A DNA stretch of 8,752 nucleotides from Nevskiaceae bacterium (GTDB taxonomy: Bacteria; Pseudomonadota; Gammaproteobacteria; Steroidobacterales; Steroidobacteraceae), in contig JAITMN010000104.1 of the NCBI GenBank assembly GCA_031277355.1, positions 1-8,752 of the forward strand, given 5' to 3'. The notes beneath the pieces are model-generated. The model was not told where the DNA came from. It saw only the letters and a program-made list of their open reading frames with translations, and ran no database searches. Made by a program: the position numbers and the translations under genes. Shown piece after piece: positions 1 to 6,725 of the stretch (position 1 is its first letter; every line of letters starts with the position of its first letter).

Positions 1-2071
1 CATCGCTGAAATCGCGATCCAGCACGATGAAGCGGCGGGTCTGCGTGAGGATGTCGGACAGTCGCGCGGCGATTGCCCGCGACACTTCGGCGGCGGGTAC
101 GCGGGCATCGCCCACCACATAACTGGCCGCTGCTATGCGCGGCGGCGCGATGATGATTTTCGGACGGCCGCTTTCATCCGGCGCGGCGTATTTGGCAACG
201 TTGGCGCGAATCAGCGTCTTCCAGTAGCTTGATTTGTTGGGGTTGCTGACTTGCTGCTGCGATAGCACGTCGTAGCTGGTGATTGCGCCCTGCGAGGCGA
301 GGATGACCCGCTGCGAGAAGCTGCGCATGTCGATGGCGGCAACGTGCGCGCCGTTGACGTCTACGTCGAGCGCGGTGCGCAGACCTTGCAGACGATTGGC
401 AACGCCCACGCCATTGACCTGCCCCACCGCCGATTGCAGCGCCGCCACAATCGCCAGCGATGGCGTGAGGCCGATGCCTTCGATCTGGCAACTGACTTGG
501 CGGACGCCGCCGAAATCAGGGGTGCCCTGCGCTGGGGGAGCCGCGCCGGGGTCGGTGCAGACGCCGGTGGCGGGTTGTGGCAGCGCGTTCGGCGAAGCCG
601 TGGAGGACGCAACGGCTACTGTTTGCGCGGACGGATCAACCGGCGCGACGGGCTGCGTCTGTGTTTGATCCTGCTCAGATGGCTGGACCTGCACAACCTG
701 CGGCGTCTGCTCCGGCGTCGTGCTCTGCTCCGGCGTGGATGACTGCTGCTGCGATGATTCCTCTGAGGGTTCCTGCACAGGCGCCTTGGGCTTGAACCAC
801 GAAGTCACCGTCGATATCGCGGCGCTCACCGGACTCTGCCCTGCCTTGTCTTCGCTGCGAAACGCGAACGCGGCCAGCCCCAACATCGCAACCGCGCCGC
901 CGATCACGCCGATACCCACGGCCACGCCAACGATGACCCCTCTGCCACCGCCAACCTTGCGCCGCTTGCCTTCACCCTGATCGCTTCGCACCACCAACGC
1001 CTTGACGTTGGATGACTGCGGCGCAAGCACCGCGCCATTGAACGCCGTGAGCCATTGCTGCGTGGTCTGCGGACGGTCCTTCTGCGAAGGCTCGATGGCC
1101 CAATCAATCGCTCTCAAAAAGCCTTCCGACGCGCGCCCCTTGGCCGCCTGCGTAACCGGCACCGTGGGATCACCATTGCCATACACGCGCACCGACGCCT
1201 TGCCCGGCGGCGAACCCACCAGCGCGGTATAGGCCGTTGCGCCCAGCGCGTAGATGTCGCTGTAGGGGCCGAGCCGGTTGTCGTCGGACACCATCTGCTC
1301 TATCGGCGAATAGCCCGGCGTACACATCATCGTGATGTTTTGAATACTGCGCCCGATGGCTTCGCGCGACGCGCCGAAGTCGATCAGCACCGGCTCCCGG
1401 CCATTGCGCAGCATCACGTTCTCGGGCTTGATGTCCCGATGCAGCATGCCGTGCTCATGCACGACGCGCAGACCGTCGATCAGCGCCAGCAGCATCGGCC
1501 GCAGTTCCACTTCATCGAGCGTGCCATGCTCGCGGATGTACTGCGCCAGCGTGGGGCCGGCGATGTACTCCATGATGATGTAGGCGGTGTTGTTCGCCTC
1601 CACATAGCGCAGCACGCGCACCACATTGGGATGCTCGAACTTGGCCAGCGTGCGCGCCTCGTCGATGAAGCGGCTCAGCAGATGGCTGTAGTCCGTGAGC
1701 ACGTTGCTGGCGTCGCTGACCGGACCGATGGTGTCGTCGTGATAGCGCGTGGCCAACCCGGTGGGGAAGAACTCCTTGATCGCAACCGTCTTGCTCAGAT
1801 TGCGATCGCGCGCCAGATAGGTGATGCCGAAACCGCCGTTGCCCAGCGTTTGCAGAATTTCATATTCCTGCAATTGATAGCCGACGGGCAGATTCATCCT
1901 GCGCACGGAATGAGGCGATCTTGGCGCACTGGCCTCGAACACCGCCGTCTGCGCATCCACCTGCATCGTGGCGTCGTCATCGACGCCATCGGTCGCGCGC
2001 GCATCCATGCGCAACGTGGCCTCATGCTGCGCCGTCTGCGAATCCAGTCTCGTCGTTTCGGCACCGGTCAT
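1..2071 (-). CDS. Membrane-anchored Ser/Thr protein kinase with periplasmic FlgT-N/CsgG-like region (C-terminus beyond window)
   Basis: Phosphorylates proteins on Ser/Thr from the cytoplasmic side of the inner membrane. 690 residues are visible and the reading frame is still open at the left edge. All Hanks-kinase landmarks are present: Gly-rich loop LGNGGFG (76-82), VAIKE with catalytic K99, helix-C E138, HRDIKPEN (211-218, catalytic D213), DFG (231-233), TPGYSPIEQ activation/P+1 loop (251-259), D272 of SDIYALG, and R333. It is an RD-type kinase and should be active. One hydrophobic helix follows at about 379-404, then a Gln/Ser/Thr/Pro-rich linker (about 430-500). Residues about 519-628 look like the FlgT N-terminal fold, and 638-690 like the start of a CsgG/LpoB-type domain (FIVLDRDF, 681-688). 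The ATG lies 8 nt after the stop of the upstream gene, so translation is probably coupled; its Shine-Dalgarno sequence is weak. M59 is a less likely alternative start. The kinase call is firm; the periplasmic domains are inferred from pattern. Confidence 0.93.
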   Translation of the reverse strand, partial: MTGAETTRLDSQTAQHEATLRMDARATDGVDDDATMQVDAQTAVFEASAPRSPHSVRRMNLPVGYQLQEYEILQTLGNGGFGITYLARDRNLSKTVAIKEFFPTGLATRYHDDTIGPVSDASNVLTDYSHLLSRFIDEARTLAKFEHPNVVRVLRYVEANNTAYIIMEYIAGPTLAQYIREHGTLDEVELRPMLLALIDGLRVVHEHGMLHRDIKPENVMLRNGREPVLIDFGASREAIGRSIQNITMMCTPGYSPIEQMVSDDNRLGPYSDIYALGATAYTALVGSPPGKASVRVYGNGDPTVPVTQAAKGRASEGFLRAIDWAIEPSQKDRPQTTQQWLTAFNGAVLAPQSSNVKALVVRSDQGEGKRRKVGGGRGVIVGVAVGIGVIGGAVAMLGLAAFAFRSEDKAGQSPVSAAISTVTSWFKPKAPVQEPSEESSQQQSSTPEQSTTPEQTPQVVQVQPSEQDQTQTQPVAPVDPSAQTVAVASSTASPNALPQPATGVCTDPGAAPPAQGTPDFGGVRQVSCQIEGIGLTPSLAIVAALQSAVGQVNGVGVANRLQGLRTALDVDVNGAHVAAIDMRSFSQRVILASQGAITSYDVLSQQQVSNPNKSSYWKTLIRANVAKYAAPDESGRPKIIIAPPRIAAASYVVGDARVPAAEVSRAIAARLSDILTQTRRFIVLDRDFSD

Positions 2072-2079
2072 CGTCTTGC

Positions 2080-2733
2080 TCAGAACGCCAGCGAATCGGC
2101 GTTTTCAGGCACTTTGATGTCGTTGGCGCGAGCAAAGGTCAGCGCCGACTTCGTGGAGCCGGTGAGGCTGCCCAGATAGCCCGGTGTTTCCTTCGCCACA
2201 TACACGCCCGCCGCCAATTTCGTGGCCAGCGTCAGCGCTTCTGCGCCCTTGGCGGACTTCACGCCATTGGCGAAGGTCTGCGCTTCGTCGGTCAACTGCT
2301 TGCCCGCGATGACGGCCAGCGCCAGCGAGGTGAGCCCTTCGGTGTAGTGCTGCTTGGCTTCGGCGTCGAGCGCGGGCTTTTCAGCCATCTTCGCGTCGAT
2401 CTGCTTCTGCGCGCTCGCCCCCACTTCGCGCGCCTTCTCCAGCGCGTCTTTATCCACCGCGCCCGAAGACAACGCCTGCTTCTGCACTTCCAGCGCCTGC
2501 GCCTGTTCGGCCAAACCAAACGCCTTGGCGAATTCCACCTGCGCGTTCATCTCCGGCACACGCGCCGCGACGAACTTTCGGACCAGCGCTTCCTGCGCAG
2601 CCGCATCGGGAACCGAGCTGGACGCGGCGCTGCCGCTGCCTTTACCGCCCAGCAAACCGCCAAGCTGCGCATGAGCCGGCAGCACGCCGAACAAGGTGGA
2701 AGCCAGAAGAGCCACTGCAATCTTGCGAACCAT
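2080..2733 (-). CDS. Small exported Ala-rich helical protein, family not recognised
   Basis: 217 residues. A clear Sec signal peptide (basic MVRK, then a hydrophobic stretch) ends at AHA, with cleavage expected after residue 22. The mature protein opens with a Gly/Ser-rich segment (LGGLLGG, about 24-40) and continues as amphipathic, Ala-rich, probably all-helical sequence to about residue 185. I see no Cys, no lipobox and no catalytic motif, so it is probably soluble in the periplasm. GGAG at 8 nt before the ATG is a good ribosome binding site. It lies 36 nt after the FlgT-N-like gene and 8 nt before the kinase gene on the same strand, so it is very probably co-transcribed with both. A role as a partner or substrate of the kinase's outer domain is a guess from position only. 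Confidence 0.85.
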   Translation of the reverse strand: MVRKIAVALLASTLFGVLPAHAQLGGLLGGKGSGSAASSSVPDAAAQEALVRKFVAARVPEMNAQVEFAKAFGLAEQAQALEVQKQALSSGAVDKDALEKAREVGASAQKQIDAKMAEKPALDAEAKQHYTEGLTSLALAVIAGKQLTDEAQTFANGVKSAKGAEALTLATKLAAGVYVAKETPGYLGSLTGSTKSALTFARANDIKVPENADSLAF

Positions 2734-2769
2734 GATTGATACTCCGATTAAACAAGAACAAAGAAATCT

Positions 2770-3867
2770 TCAGCGCACGTCGCGCACATTCAACTCGTTG
2801 ATCATCTGCCGCGCAGTCTTCGCGGCGGCGTCGTTCAGTGCATTGGTGCGCGCGATGTTTTCATCCGCGCCAAGGCCGATGTATAGCACCGGCCCCACCG
2901 ACGAGACCGTCTTCGGAAAGCGCCCCGTTACATCCAGCAACTTGCCGGTAACGGTAACCGGCACACGCACATTGCCGGTGACCGGATCGCGGTCGCGGAT
3001 GCCCACGTCGAGCGTGCCATAGGCCAGATAAGGAATACCGGCCGTGCGCGCGCCATCGGCGGTGGCGCGCAACGTTGCCGCCGACAGATCATCGCCGGCG
3101 CCAAAGTCGTTGCGGATCAGATCGAGGCTCACGCCGTCCACATATTCCGCGCCCACCACTTCGTAGCCCGCGCCGCTGAACAGGCCGGTCATCGCGGTGT
3201 CCACTTCATTGGCATTGGCCACTTTCCACGTGATCTTGTCGCTCTGCCGCGTGACGCTGCCGCTGCGCGTGAGCGCAACGGTTGCCGCCTGATCGCGATT
3301 GCCCGTGGTGCCCACCGAATCGCGGCGAATGTTCTCGCCCTCGTTGGTCTTTTCATCGTAAGAACGGCTGGCGTCGACGCGGCCACTGGTGGTGTCGTTG
3401 AAGCTCTGCGCCGTGTCCTGCTGACGCGCCACGAACACGAAGGTCAGCAGCGAACGCTGATCCTGCCGCGCGGCGGCGGTGGCCGAACCCGAATCAAGCG
3501 TGGCCTGCACCAGCGCGGCGTTGATCTGCGCACGCACGACCAGCGTGAAGGTCTTGGCCTTCCTGTCTTCTTCTTCCGACAACGTGGTGGTGGACAACAC
3601 ATAGCGGTCGATGTTGTCGACGAAGGTCTGACGATGCTGTTCGTACAAGCGCTGCCGCGCCACACCGCCTTCGGCGATGTAGTTCTCCAGCGCATTGACC
3701 TTCACGCTCTGACGGGCTTCGCGCCGCGCATCGGCGTTGAGACGGAACCAGTCCATCACCGTGATCGCGCCGCGTGCGCTGACCGTGGTTTCCTGCGCGT
3801 TGACGCGCGGCGCGGTCCACGCCAGCGACACGGCAATCATCACAATGAACAATCGTGTCAGCGACAT
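2770..3867 (-). CDS. Exported protein with FlgT/LPP20-like N-terminal domain
   Basis: 365 residues. The signal peptide (1-24) ends VNA before QE. Residues about 30-125 show the layout of the FlgT N-terminal/LPP20 type: a glycine-containing opening strand (ARGAIT), a helix rich in Ala and Arg (ADARREARQSVKVNALENYI, 46-65), a second helix, then the closing strand TFTLVVRAQINAALV (106-120). A polar, disorder-like linker at about 148-210 leads to a second alpha/beta domain (about 212-360) with SLDLIRNDFG and GIPYLAYGTLDVGIRD. The second domain recalls CsgG- or FlgT-middle-like domains. The closing strand parallels YWKTLIRANVAKY in the outer part of the kinase encoded two genes downstream. The start chosen is M26 of the longest frame, because it opens the signal peptide and has AGGAG 11 nt upstream. 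It overlaps the preceding gene by 10 nt. The domain names are pattern inference; export is well supported. Confidence 0.85.
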   Translation of the reverse strand: MSLTRLFIVMIAVSLAWTAPRVNAQETTVSARGAITVMDWFRLNADARREARQSVKVNALENYIAEGGVARQRLYEQHRQTFVDNIDRYVLSTTTLSEEEDRKAKTFTLVVRAQINAALVQATLDSGSATAAARQDQRSLLTFVFVARQQDTAQSFNDTTSGRVDASRSYDEKTNEGENIRRDSVGTTGNRDQAATVALTRSGSVTRQSDKITWKVANANEVDTAMTGLFSGAGYEVVGAEYVDGVSLDLIRNDFGAGDDLSAATLRATADGARTAGIPYLAYGTLDVGIRDRDPVTGNVRVPVTVTGKLLDVTGRFPKTVSSVGPVLYIGLGADENIARTNALNDAAAKTARQMINELNVRDVR

Positions 3868-5072
3868 GATTTGATCAGCTCCTGTAGAGAGGAAAGTTGA
3901 GTGCGCAATTGACGGCCGCCGGGCTGCTGCCCTTCGAGCCAATCACCATCCACGCGCCCGGCAGCCGCGCTGGAAAACGCCGCCAGGCCCGCAAGCGTGG
4001 TTTCGTACCAGGCCGCCTTCACATCGACGTCGGACTGGCTGGCCGGCATCGTCTTCGTGGCGGCCTTGCGCAGCGGTTGATCGAAAAACACCTTGCCGGA
4101 CAGCGGTTCGGCAATCGACACGTCGTACACCACGCCGAACAGCAGCACCTTCGCCACGGCGGTTTGATCCAGCGGGCGCGTGGCGAAGCGGTCGATGTGC
4201 AGCTTGAGCCGGTAGTCGGCGTCGGGAATCTTCAACTGATACACGCTGCCATCGGCAAAGCGCGCCGCCATCGCCCCGCCAATGGCCTGACCGCTGGCCG
4301 CCGGCAACAGACCGATGCCGGTTTCGGCAGAAAGGATTTTGGTGAACTCGCCGGCGAGCATCGCGCTCCACTGCGCAGGCAATTGCGCATCGGGCAACTC
4401 GGCGCGTGCGGCGTCGGAAAACTCCACGCCGGCCACTTGCAGGCGGCGCGCGGCAGCCGAAGGCAGGCGCGCATTGGCCAGCGTCTGCGCAAAGACCTGC
4501 GACAGGCCGGCCGCGCCATCGCCGTAGAGCATGCGCTCGAAGGCGGCGTCGATCTGCGCGGCGGTGGGCGGGGCGTCGAAGCTGTCGATGTATTGCAGCG
4601 TCACCGGGTAGGCGGCGATCACCTGCTTTTCGCGGAAGTCGAAGAACAGCGCCTGCACCGCCACTTCGGCGAGCAGTTTGTACTTGCCGCCCAGGTTTTC
4701 CACGGACACCAATTCGCGGTCGAGCGCCGCAGCCAGCACCGTGGCGCTGGTGGAGCCATCCAGCCGCGCCAGTTGGTCTTCGATGACTTGCAGATTCGCC
4801 GGGGGCCGCGCGTGCAGCGCCGCAATCAGCGCACCATTGAGCGCCTCGACGCCGCGCTTTTGAATCAGCGCAGTGGCGTGAGGGGCAATATCACTGCCGT
4901 CGGCAGCAGAACCGGTCAGCGCGTACCCGGCCCAATAGATCGGCTGCTGTTCGGCCGCGCCCGCAGCCGTCATGGCGCAGGCGAGCATCAACGAGATTAC
5001 ATATCGCTTCCAGGCAATCCATCGCGAGGTCACGGCGACACGCAAAGCGTGGGGGACCGTCACTGCGTTCAT
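3858..5072 (-). CDS. Exported protein of unknown family, first gene of the kinase operon
   Basis: 404 residues from this start. A basic n-region (RWIAWKRY, 17-24) precedes a hydrophobic core and AAGAA at 36-40, so cleavage near residue 40 is expected and the product should be periplasmic. I do not recognise the mature sequence. It has a strand-rich segment YKLLAEVAVQALFFDFREK (131-149), a second strand-rich segment near 286-330 (YRLKLHIDRF, then VLLFGVVYDVSI) and an Ala-rich C-terminus. There are no Cys-based lipid signals and no enzyme motifs. The start is uncertain: ATG codons lie at 5081, 5075 and 5072. I chose 5072 because GGAG precedes it by 3 nt. The longer open frame to 5267 is rejected because it would bury the signal peptide and includes the GC-rich repeat. 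The gene ends inside the start of the next gene (ATGTCGCTGA shared), which implies coupled translation. Confidence 0.8.
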   Translation of the reverse strand: MNAVTVPHALRVAVTSRWIAWKRYVISLMLACAMTAAGAAEQQPIYWAGYALTGSAADGSDIAPHATALIQKRGVEALNGALIAALHARPPANLQVIEDQLARLDGSTSATVLAAALDRELVSVENLGGKYKLLAEVAVQALFFDFREKQVIAAYPVTLQYIDSFDAPPTAAQIDAAFERMLYGDGAAGLSQVFAQTLANARLPSAAARRLQVAGVEFSDAARAELPDAQLPAQWSAMLAGEFTKILSAETGIGLLPAASGQAIGGAMAARFADGSVYQLKIPDADYRLKLHIDRFATRPLDQTAVAKVLLFGVVYDVSIAEPLSGKVFFDQPLRKAATKTMPASQSDVDVKAAWYETTLAGLAAFSSAAAGRVDGDWLEGQQPGGRQLRTQLSSLQELIKSCR

Positions 5073-5098
5073 CATCTCCATGGACCAGACTGGCGAAA

Positions 5099-5128
5099 AC
5101 CATAGCAGATTCGCCGGTGGTCTGACGA
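5099..5128 (-). promoter_or_regulatory. Candidate promoter of the kinase operon
   Basis: Reading leftward, TATGGT (5104-5099) is preceded by TGC, giving an extended -10. TCGTCA (5128-5123) matches four of six -35 bases at a spacing of 18. The implied transcript starts near 5092, leaving a leader of about 20 nt before the ATG at 5072. The assignment is weak and rests on position and hexamer match alone. Confidence 0.35.
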
Positions 5129-5172
5129 TCAGGCGCTTGCCTAATCTGCTTGTGCGGATTCGAACTGGCGCC

Positions 5173-5216
5173 GGCGGCGGCCCCGCCGCCAAGCCCGCCC
5201 TTCTGCCGGCGGGCCC
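5173..5216. repeat. GC-rich double-hairpin repeat, intergenic copy
   Basis: The segment carries two hairpins: GGCGGC/GCCGCC (5173-5178 with 5185-5190) and a perfect 7-bp stem GCCCGCC/GGCGGGC (5193-5199 with 5208-5214, 8-nt loop). Positions 5179-5216 match 6497-6534 in the antitoxin gene at 33 of 38 bases in the same orientation. It sits between divergent genes and has no T-tract, so it is not an obvious intrinsic terminator. It is either a REP-like element or a fossil piece of a DUF433-type gene, because its minus strand reads GPAGRRAGLAAGP in one frame. Confidence 0.6.
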
Positions 5217-5251
5217 TGTCGCTTCGGATCGACCGGCAGCGCCCTTTTCCC

Positions 5252-5280
5252 TTGCTGGGACAGGCATGTACGGCGATACT
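5252..5280 (+). promoter_or_regulatory. Candidate promoter of the Uma2 gene
   Basis: TTGCTG (5252-5257) and GATACT (5275-5280) are separated by exactly 17 nt and lie 28 nt before the start codon. They match three and four of six consensus bases respectively, so support is modest. Confidence 0.3.
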
Positions 5281-5308
5281 CGAACATGCTCATCCCCACG
5301 AGGACTCC

Positions 5309-5875
5309 ATGGGAAACGCCGCCACGCAGCCCAGAATGACCGCCGAAGAATTCCTGGCCTGGGAGGCCGGGCAGGTCGAGCGCCATGAGTTCGTCGATGG
5401 CGAGGTGTTCGCCATGTCGGGGGCGGAGGCTCGGCATGTCACGGCCTGCATGAACGTGGCGTTTGCGCTGCGCCAGCACCTGGCCGACAGACCCTGCGAT
5501 GCCTACATGTCGGACATGAAGGTCGCCGCTGCAAACAAACGCGATTTCTTCTACCCGGATGTGGTGGTGACGTGCAGTCCGGCCGATCAGCAGGATCGGC
5601 TCGTCGTTGTGCAGGAGCCCACGCTGATCGTCGAGGTGCTCTCACCGAGCACGGCTGCCTATGATCTGGGAGACAAGTTCGCGCATTACCAGGACATCCC
5701 CAGCTTGCGCGAGATCGCCTTCATCGACCTCGACCTGCGCCGCACCAGCGTCCATCGCAAAGGCGCCGATGGACTGTGGGTGCTGCATCGCTTCGACGCC
5801 GGAATGGACGTGCGTTTTGCTAGCGTCGATCTGACGATCACCGCCGAAGCGCTATTCGCCAAAGTCCGGGAATGA
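5309..5875 (+). CDS. Uma2 family (DUF820) putative restriction endonuclease-like protein
   Basis: 188 residues, the usual size for the Uma2 family, whose members have a PD-(D/E)XK nuclease-like core. Seen in order: MTAEEFLAWE and ERHEFVDGEVF (10-34), the family's N-terminal signature; FYPDVVV with D84; LIVEVLSPST with E109; and DKFAHY with K123 and Y127. D84, E109 and K123 fit the catalytic acid-acid-lysine pattern, so the fold appears intact. The cellular role of this family is not established to my knowledge; many genomes carry multiple copies. The ATG at 5309 was chosen because GAGGA lies 4 nt upstream and the family homology begins just after it. The open frame reaching back to 5150 is low-complexity and crosses the hairpin repeat. 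The gene converges on the toxin-antitoxin module with only 33 nt between stop codons. Confidence 0.88.
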   Translation: MGNAATQPRMTAEEFLAWEAGQVERHEFVDGEVFAMSGAEARHVTACMNVAFALRQHLADRPCDAYMSDMKVAAANKRDFFYPDVVVTCSPADQQDRLVVVQEPTLIVEVLSPSTAAYDLGDKFAHYQDIPSLREIAFIDLDLRRTSVHRKGADGLWVLHRFDAGMDVRFASVDLTITAEALFAKVRE

Positions 5876-5908
5876 AACGCTGGCTTGGGATCAAAAGCCT
5901 GCACGCGC

Positions 5909-6274
5909 TCAAACAAGCCAATCTTCCCAAAGCGGCACGTCAACCTGCTCGCGTTGCAGCCAGGTATCGAGCGCGTTGACAATGACCGCCGTGCGATCAC
6001 CACGGCCACGCGGGAAGCGGCGCGGATGCACCAGCAGCAGCGGCGCAATCTTCGCATCAGCAGACATCGCCGCCATCAGCAACGGGCGGAAATCCTTTAT
6101 GTTCTCCGTGACGATCCGCCGGCCTGCTTCGGCGGCAAACCTGTACACCTGTGAATCACTGGCTCCGCTGATCTCGGCATCGGCCACGACCGCCACCACA
6201 TCGTGCCCGCGCTCGCGCAGCGCAGCGGCAATCGACTCGGAATAGTGCTCGTCGAGCAGCAGCCGCCTGCTCAC
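5909..6274 (-). CDS. DUF5615 PIN-like protein, probable toxin component
   Basis: 121 residues. The sequence fits the DUF5615/Mut7-C-like PIN group: LLLDEHYS at the N-terminus (D8, E9), ERGHDVV (21-27), GASDSQVYRFA with D40 (37-47), and TENIKDF (56-62) with D61. These acidic residues are those expected to bind metal in a PIN-type ribonuclease; activity is inferred from the family. I chose GTG at 6274 over the ATG at 6301. It gives the family-typical N-terminus (VSRRLLLDEH) and forms a 4-nt GTGA overlap with the antitoxin stop codon, the usual arrangement for translationally coupled toxin-antitoxin pairs. There is no clear Shine-Dalgarno sequence, which fits coupling. The C-terminal tail ends in DVPLWEDWLV. 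Confidence 0.85.
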   Translation of the reverse strand: MSRRLLLDEHYSESIAAALRERGHDVVAVVADAEISGASDSQVYRFAAEAGRRIVTENIKDFRPLLMAAMSADAKIAPLLLVHPRRFPRGRGDRTAVIVNALDTWLQREQVDVPLWEDWLV

Positions 6275-6690
6275 GCCAGCAATTGACGCTGCGCCTGCCA
6301 CGCTCGCAACGCCTCATCCGCCGCGCGCTCGTTCGCGGCAATCTCGGCGTCGATCTCGGCGGCGTAAGCGCCGTAATACGCCAGCGCGATCCGCACTCGT
6401 CCCACAGGCAGATCAAATTCAGCGGCCACCCCATCGACCGCCGCATCGCCACGCGCCTGAGATGCACGCACCGCCGCGACAAGCTCCCAAACATCCGGCC
6501 CTGCCGCCAAACCGGCCCTTCTGCCAGCAGGCCCATCGCGGAACACAATCCCGGGGAACTCCTGCGACCGCAAACCCTCATCGACCAGACGCTGCGCCAA
6601 ACCCGATGGCGTGGTCGCCCGGCTCTCGGCGCGATGCCGGAGACGTTCCAGTACATCGGCGTCAAAACGTATCGAGAGTGGCGTTGTCAT
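6271..6690 (-). CDS. RHH plus DUF433-type antitoxin-like protein
   Basis: 139 residues. Residues 4-41 form a ribbon-helix-helix-like DNA-binding domain (LSIRFDADVLERLRHRAES, then SGLAQRLVDEGL). Residues 46-112 match the DUF433-type half, with FRDGPAGRRAG (50-60), GPDVWELV (64-71) and the helical VGRVRIALAYY (96-106). This pairing next to a DUF5615 gene is a recurrent toxin-antitoxin arrangement. The expected jobs are neutralising the PIN-like protein and repressing its own promoter. The region coding residues 53-65 is the same DNA as the 38-nt repeat found upstream of the Uma2 gene. The start codon directly abuts a perfect palindrome and has no Shine-Dalgarno sequence, consistent with a leaderless mRNA. 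Confidence 0.85.
   Translation of the reverse strand: MTTPLSIRFDADVLERLRHRAESRATTPSGLAQRLVDEGLRSQEFPGIVFRDGPAGRRAGLAAGPDVWELVAAVRASQARGDAAVDGVAAEFDLPVGRVRIALAYYGAYAAEIDAEIAANERAADEALRAWQAQRQLLA
6497..6534. repeat. 38-nt repeat, copy inside the antitoxin gene
   Basis: It matches 5179-5216 at 33 of 38 bases. The five differences include three in the stem bases of the strong intergenic hairpin (two in one arm, one or two in the other), so this copy folds poorly. On the minus strand it encodes GPAGRRAGLAAGP, a stretch that I recall as family-typical for DUF433-type antitoxins, so it is not an obvious recent insertion. Confidence 0.55.
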
Positions 6691-6707
6691 GCGCTACATT
6701 GTAGCGC
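6691..6707 (-). promoter_or_regulatory. Palindromic operator and -10 element of the antitoxin-toxin operon
   Basis: GCGCTACA-T-TGTAGCGC is a perfect 8+1+8 inverted repeat touching the antitoxin ATG. Read leftward it contains TACAAT (6703-6698), five of six bases of the -10 consensus. A possible -35, TTGCGC, lies at 6727-6722 with 18 nt spacing. Transcription should then start at or next to the ATG. Binding of the RHH antitoxin here would block the promoter, which is the usual autoregulation; binding itself is inferred. Confidence 0.6.
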
Positions 6708-6725
6708 GGCTGTGCTTCTGGGCGC

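Noticed and set aside
1055..2179. Long plus-strand open frame (374 codons) opposite the kinase
   Set aside because: It is antisense to a kinase domain with all catalytic motifs intact; its Arg/His-rich composition is typical of a GC-rich shadow frame.
3897..5105. 402-codon plus-strand open frame
   Set aside because: It lies opposite a protein with a signal peptide and operon spacing; it has no recognisable motif and shadow-like Arg/Gly/His composition.
5193..5214. Strong GC hairpin as an intrinsic terminator
   Set aside because: No T-tract follows on either strand, and it lies between divergent genes where no transcript needs to end.
5073..5267. N-terminal extension of the first operon gene to 5267
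   Set aside because: It would place 60 or more low-complexity residues before a signal peptide and includes the GC-rich hairpin repeat.
5150..5308. N-terminal extension of the Uma2 protein to 5150
   Set aside because: Family similarity begins at 5309, where a GAGGA ribosome binding site is well placed; the extension is Pro/Ala-rich and crosses the repeat.
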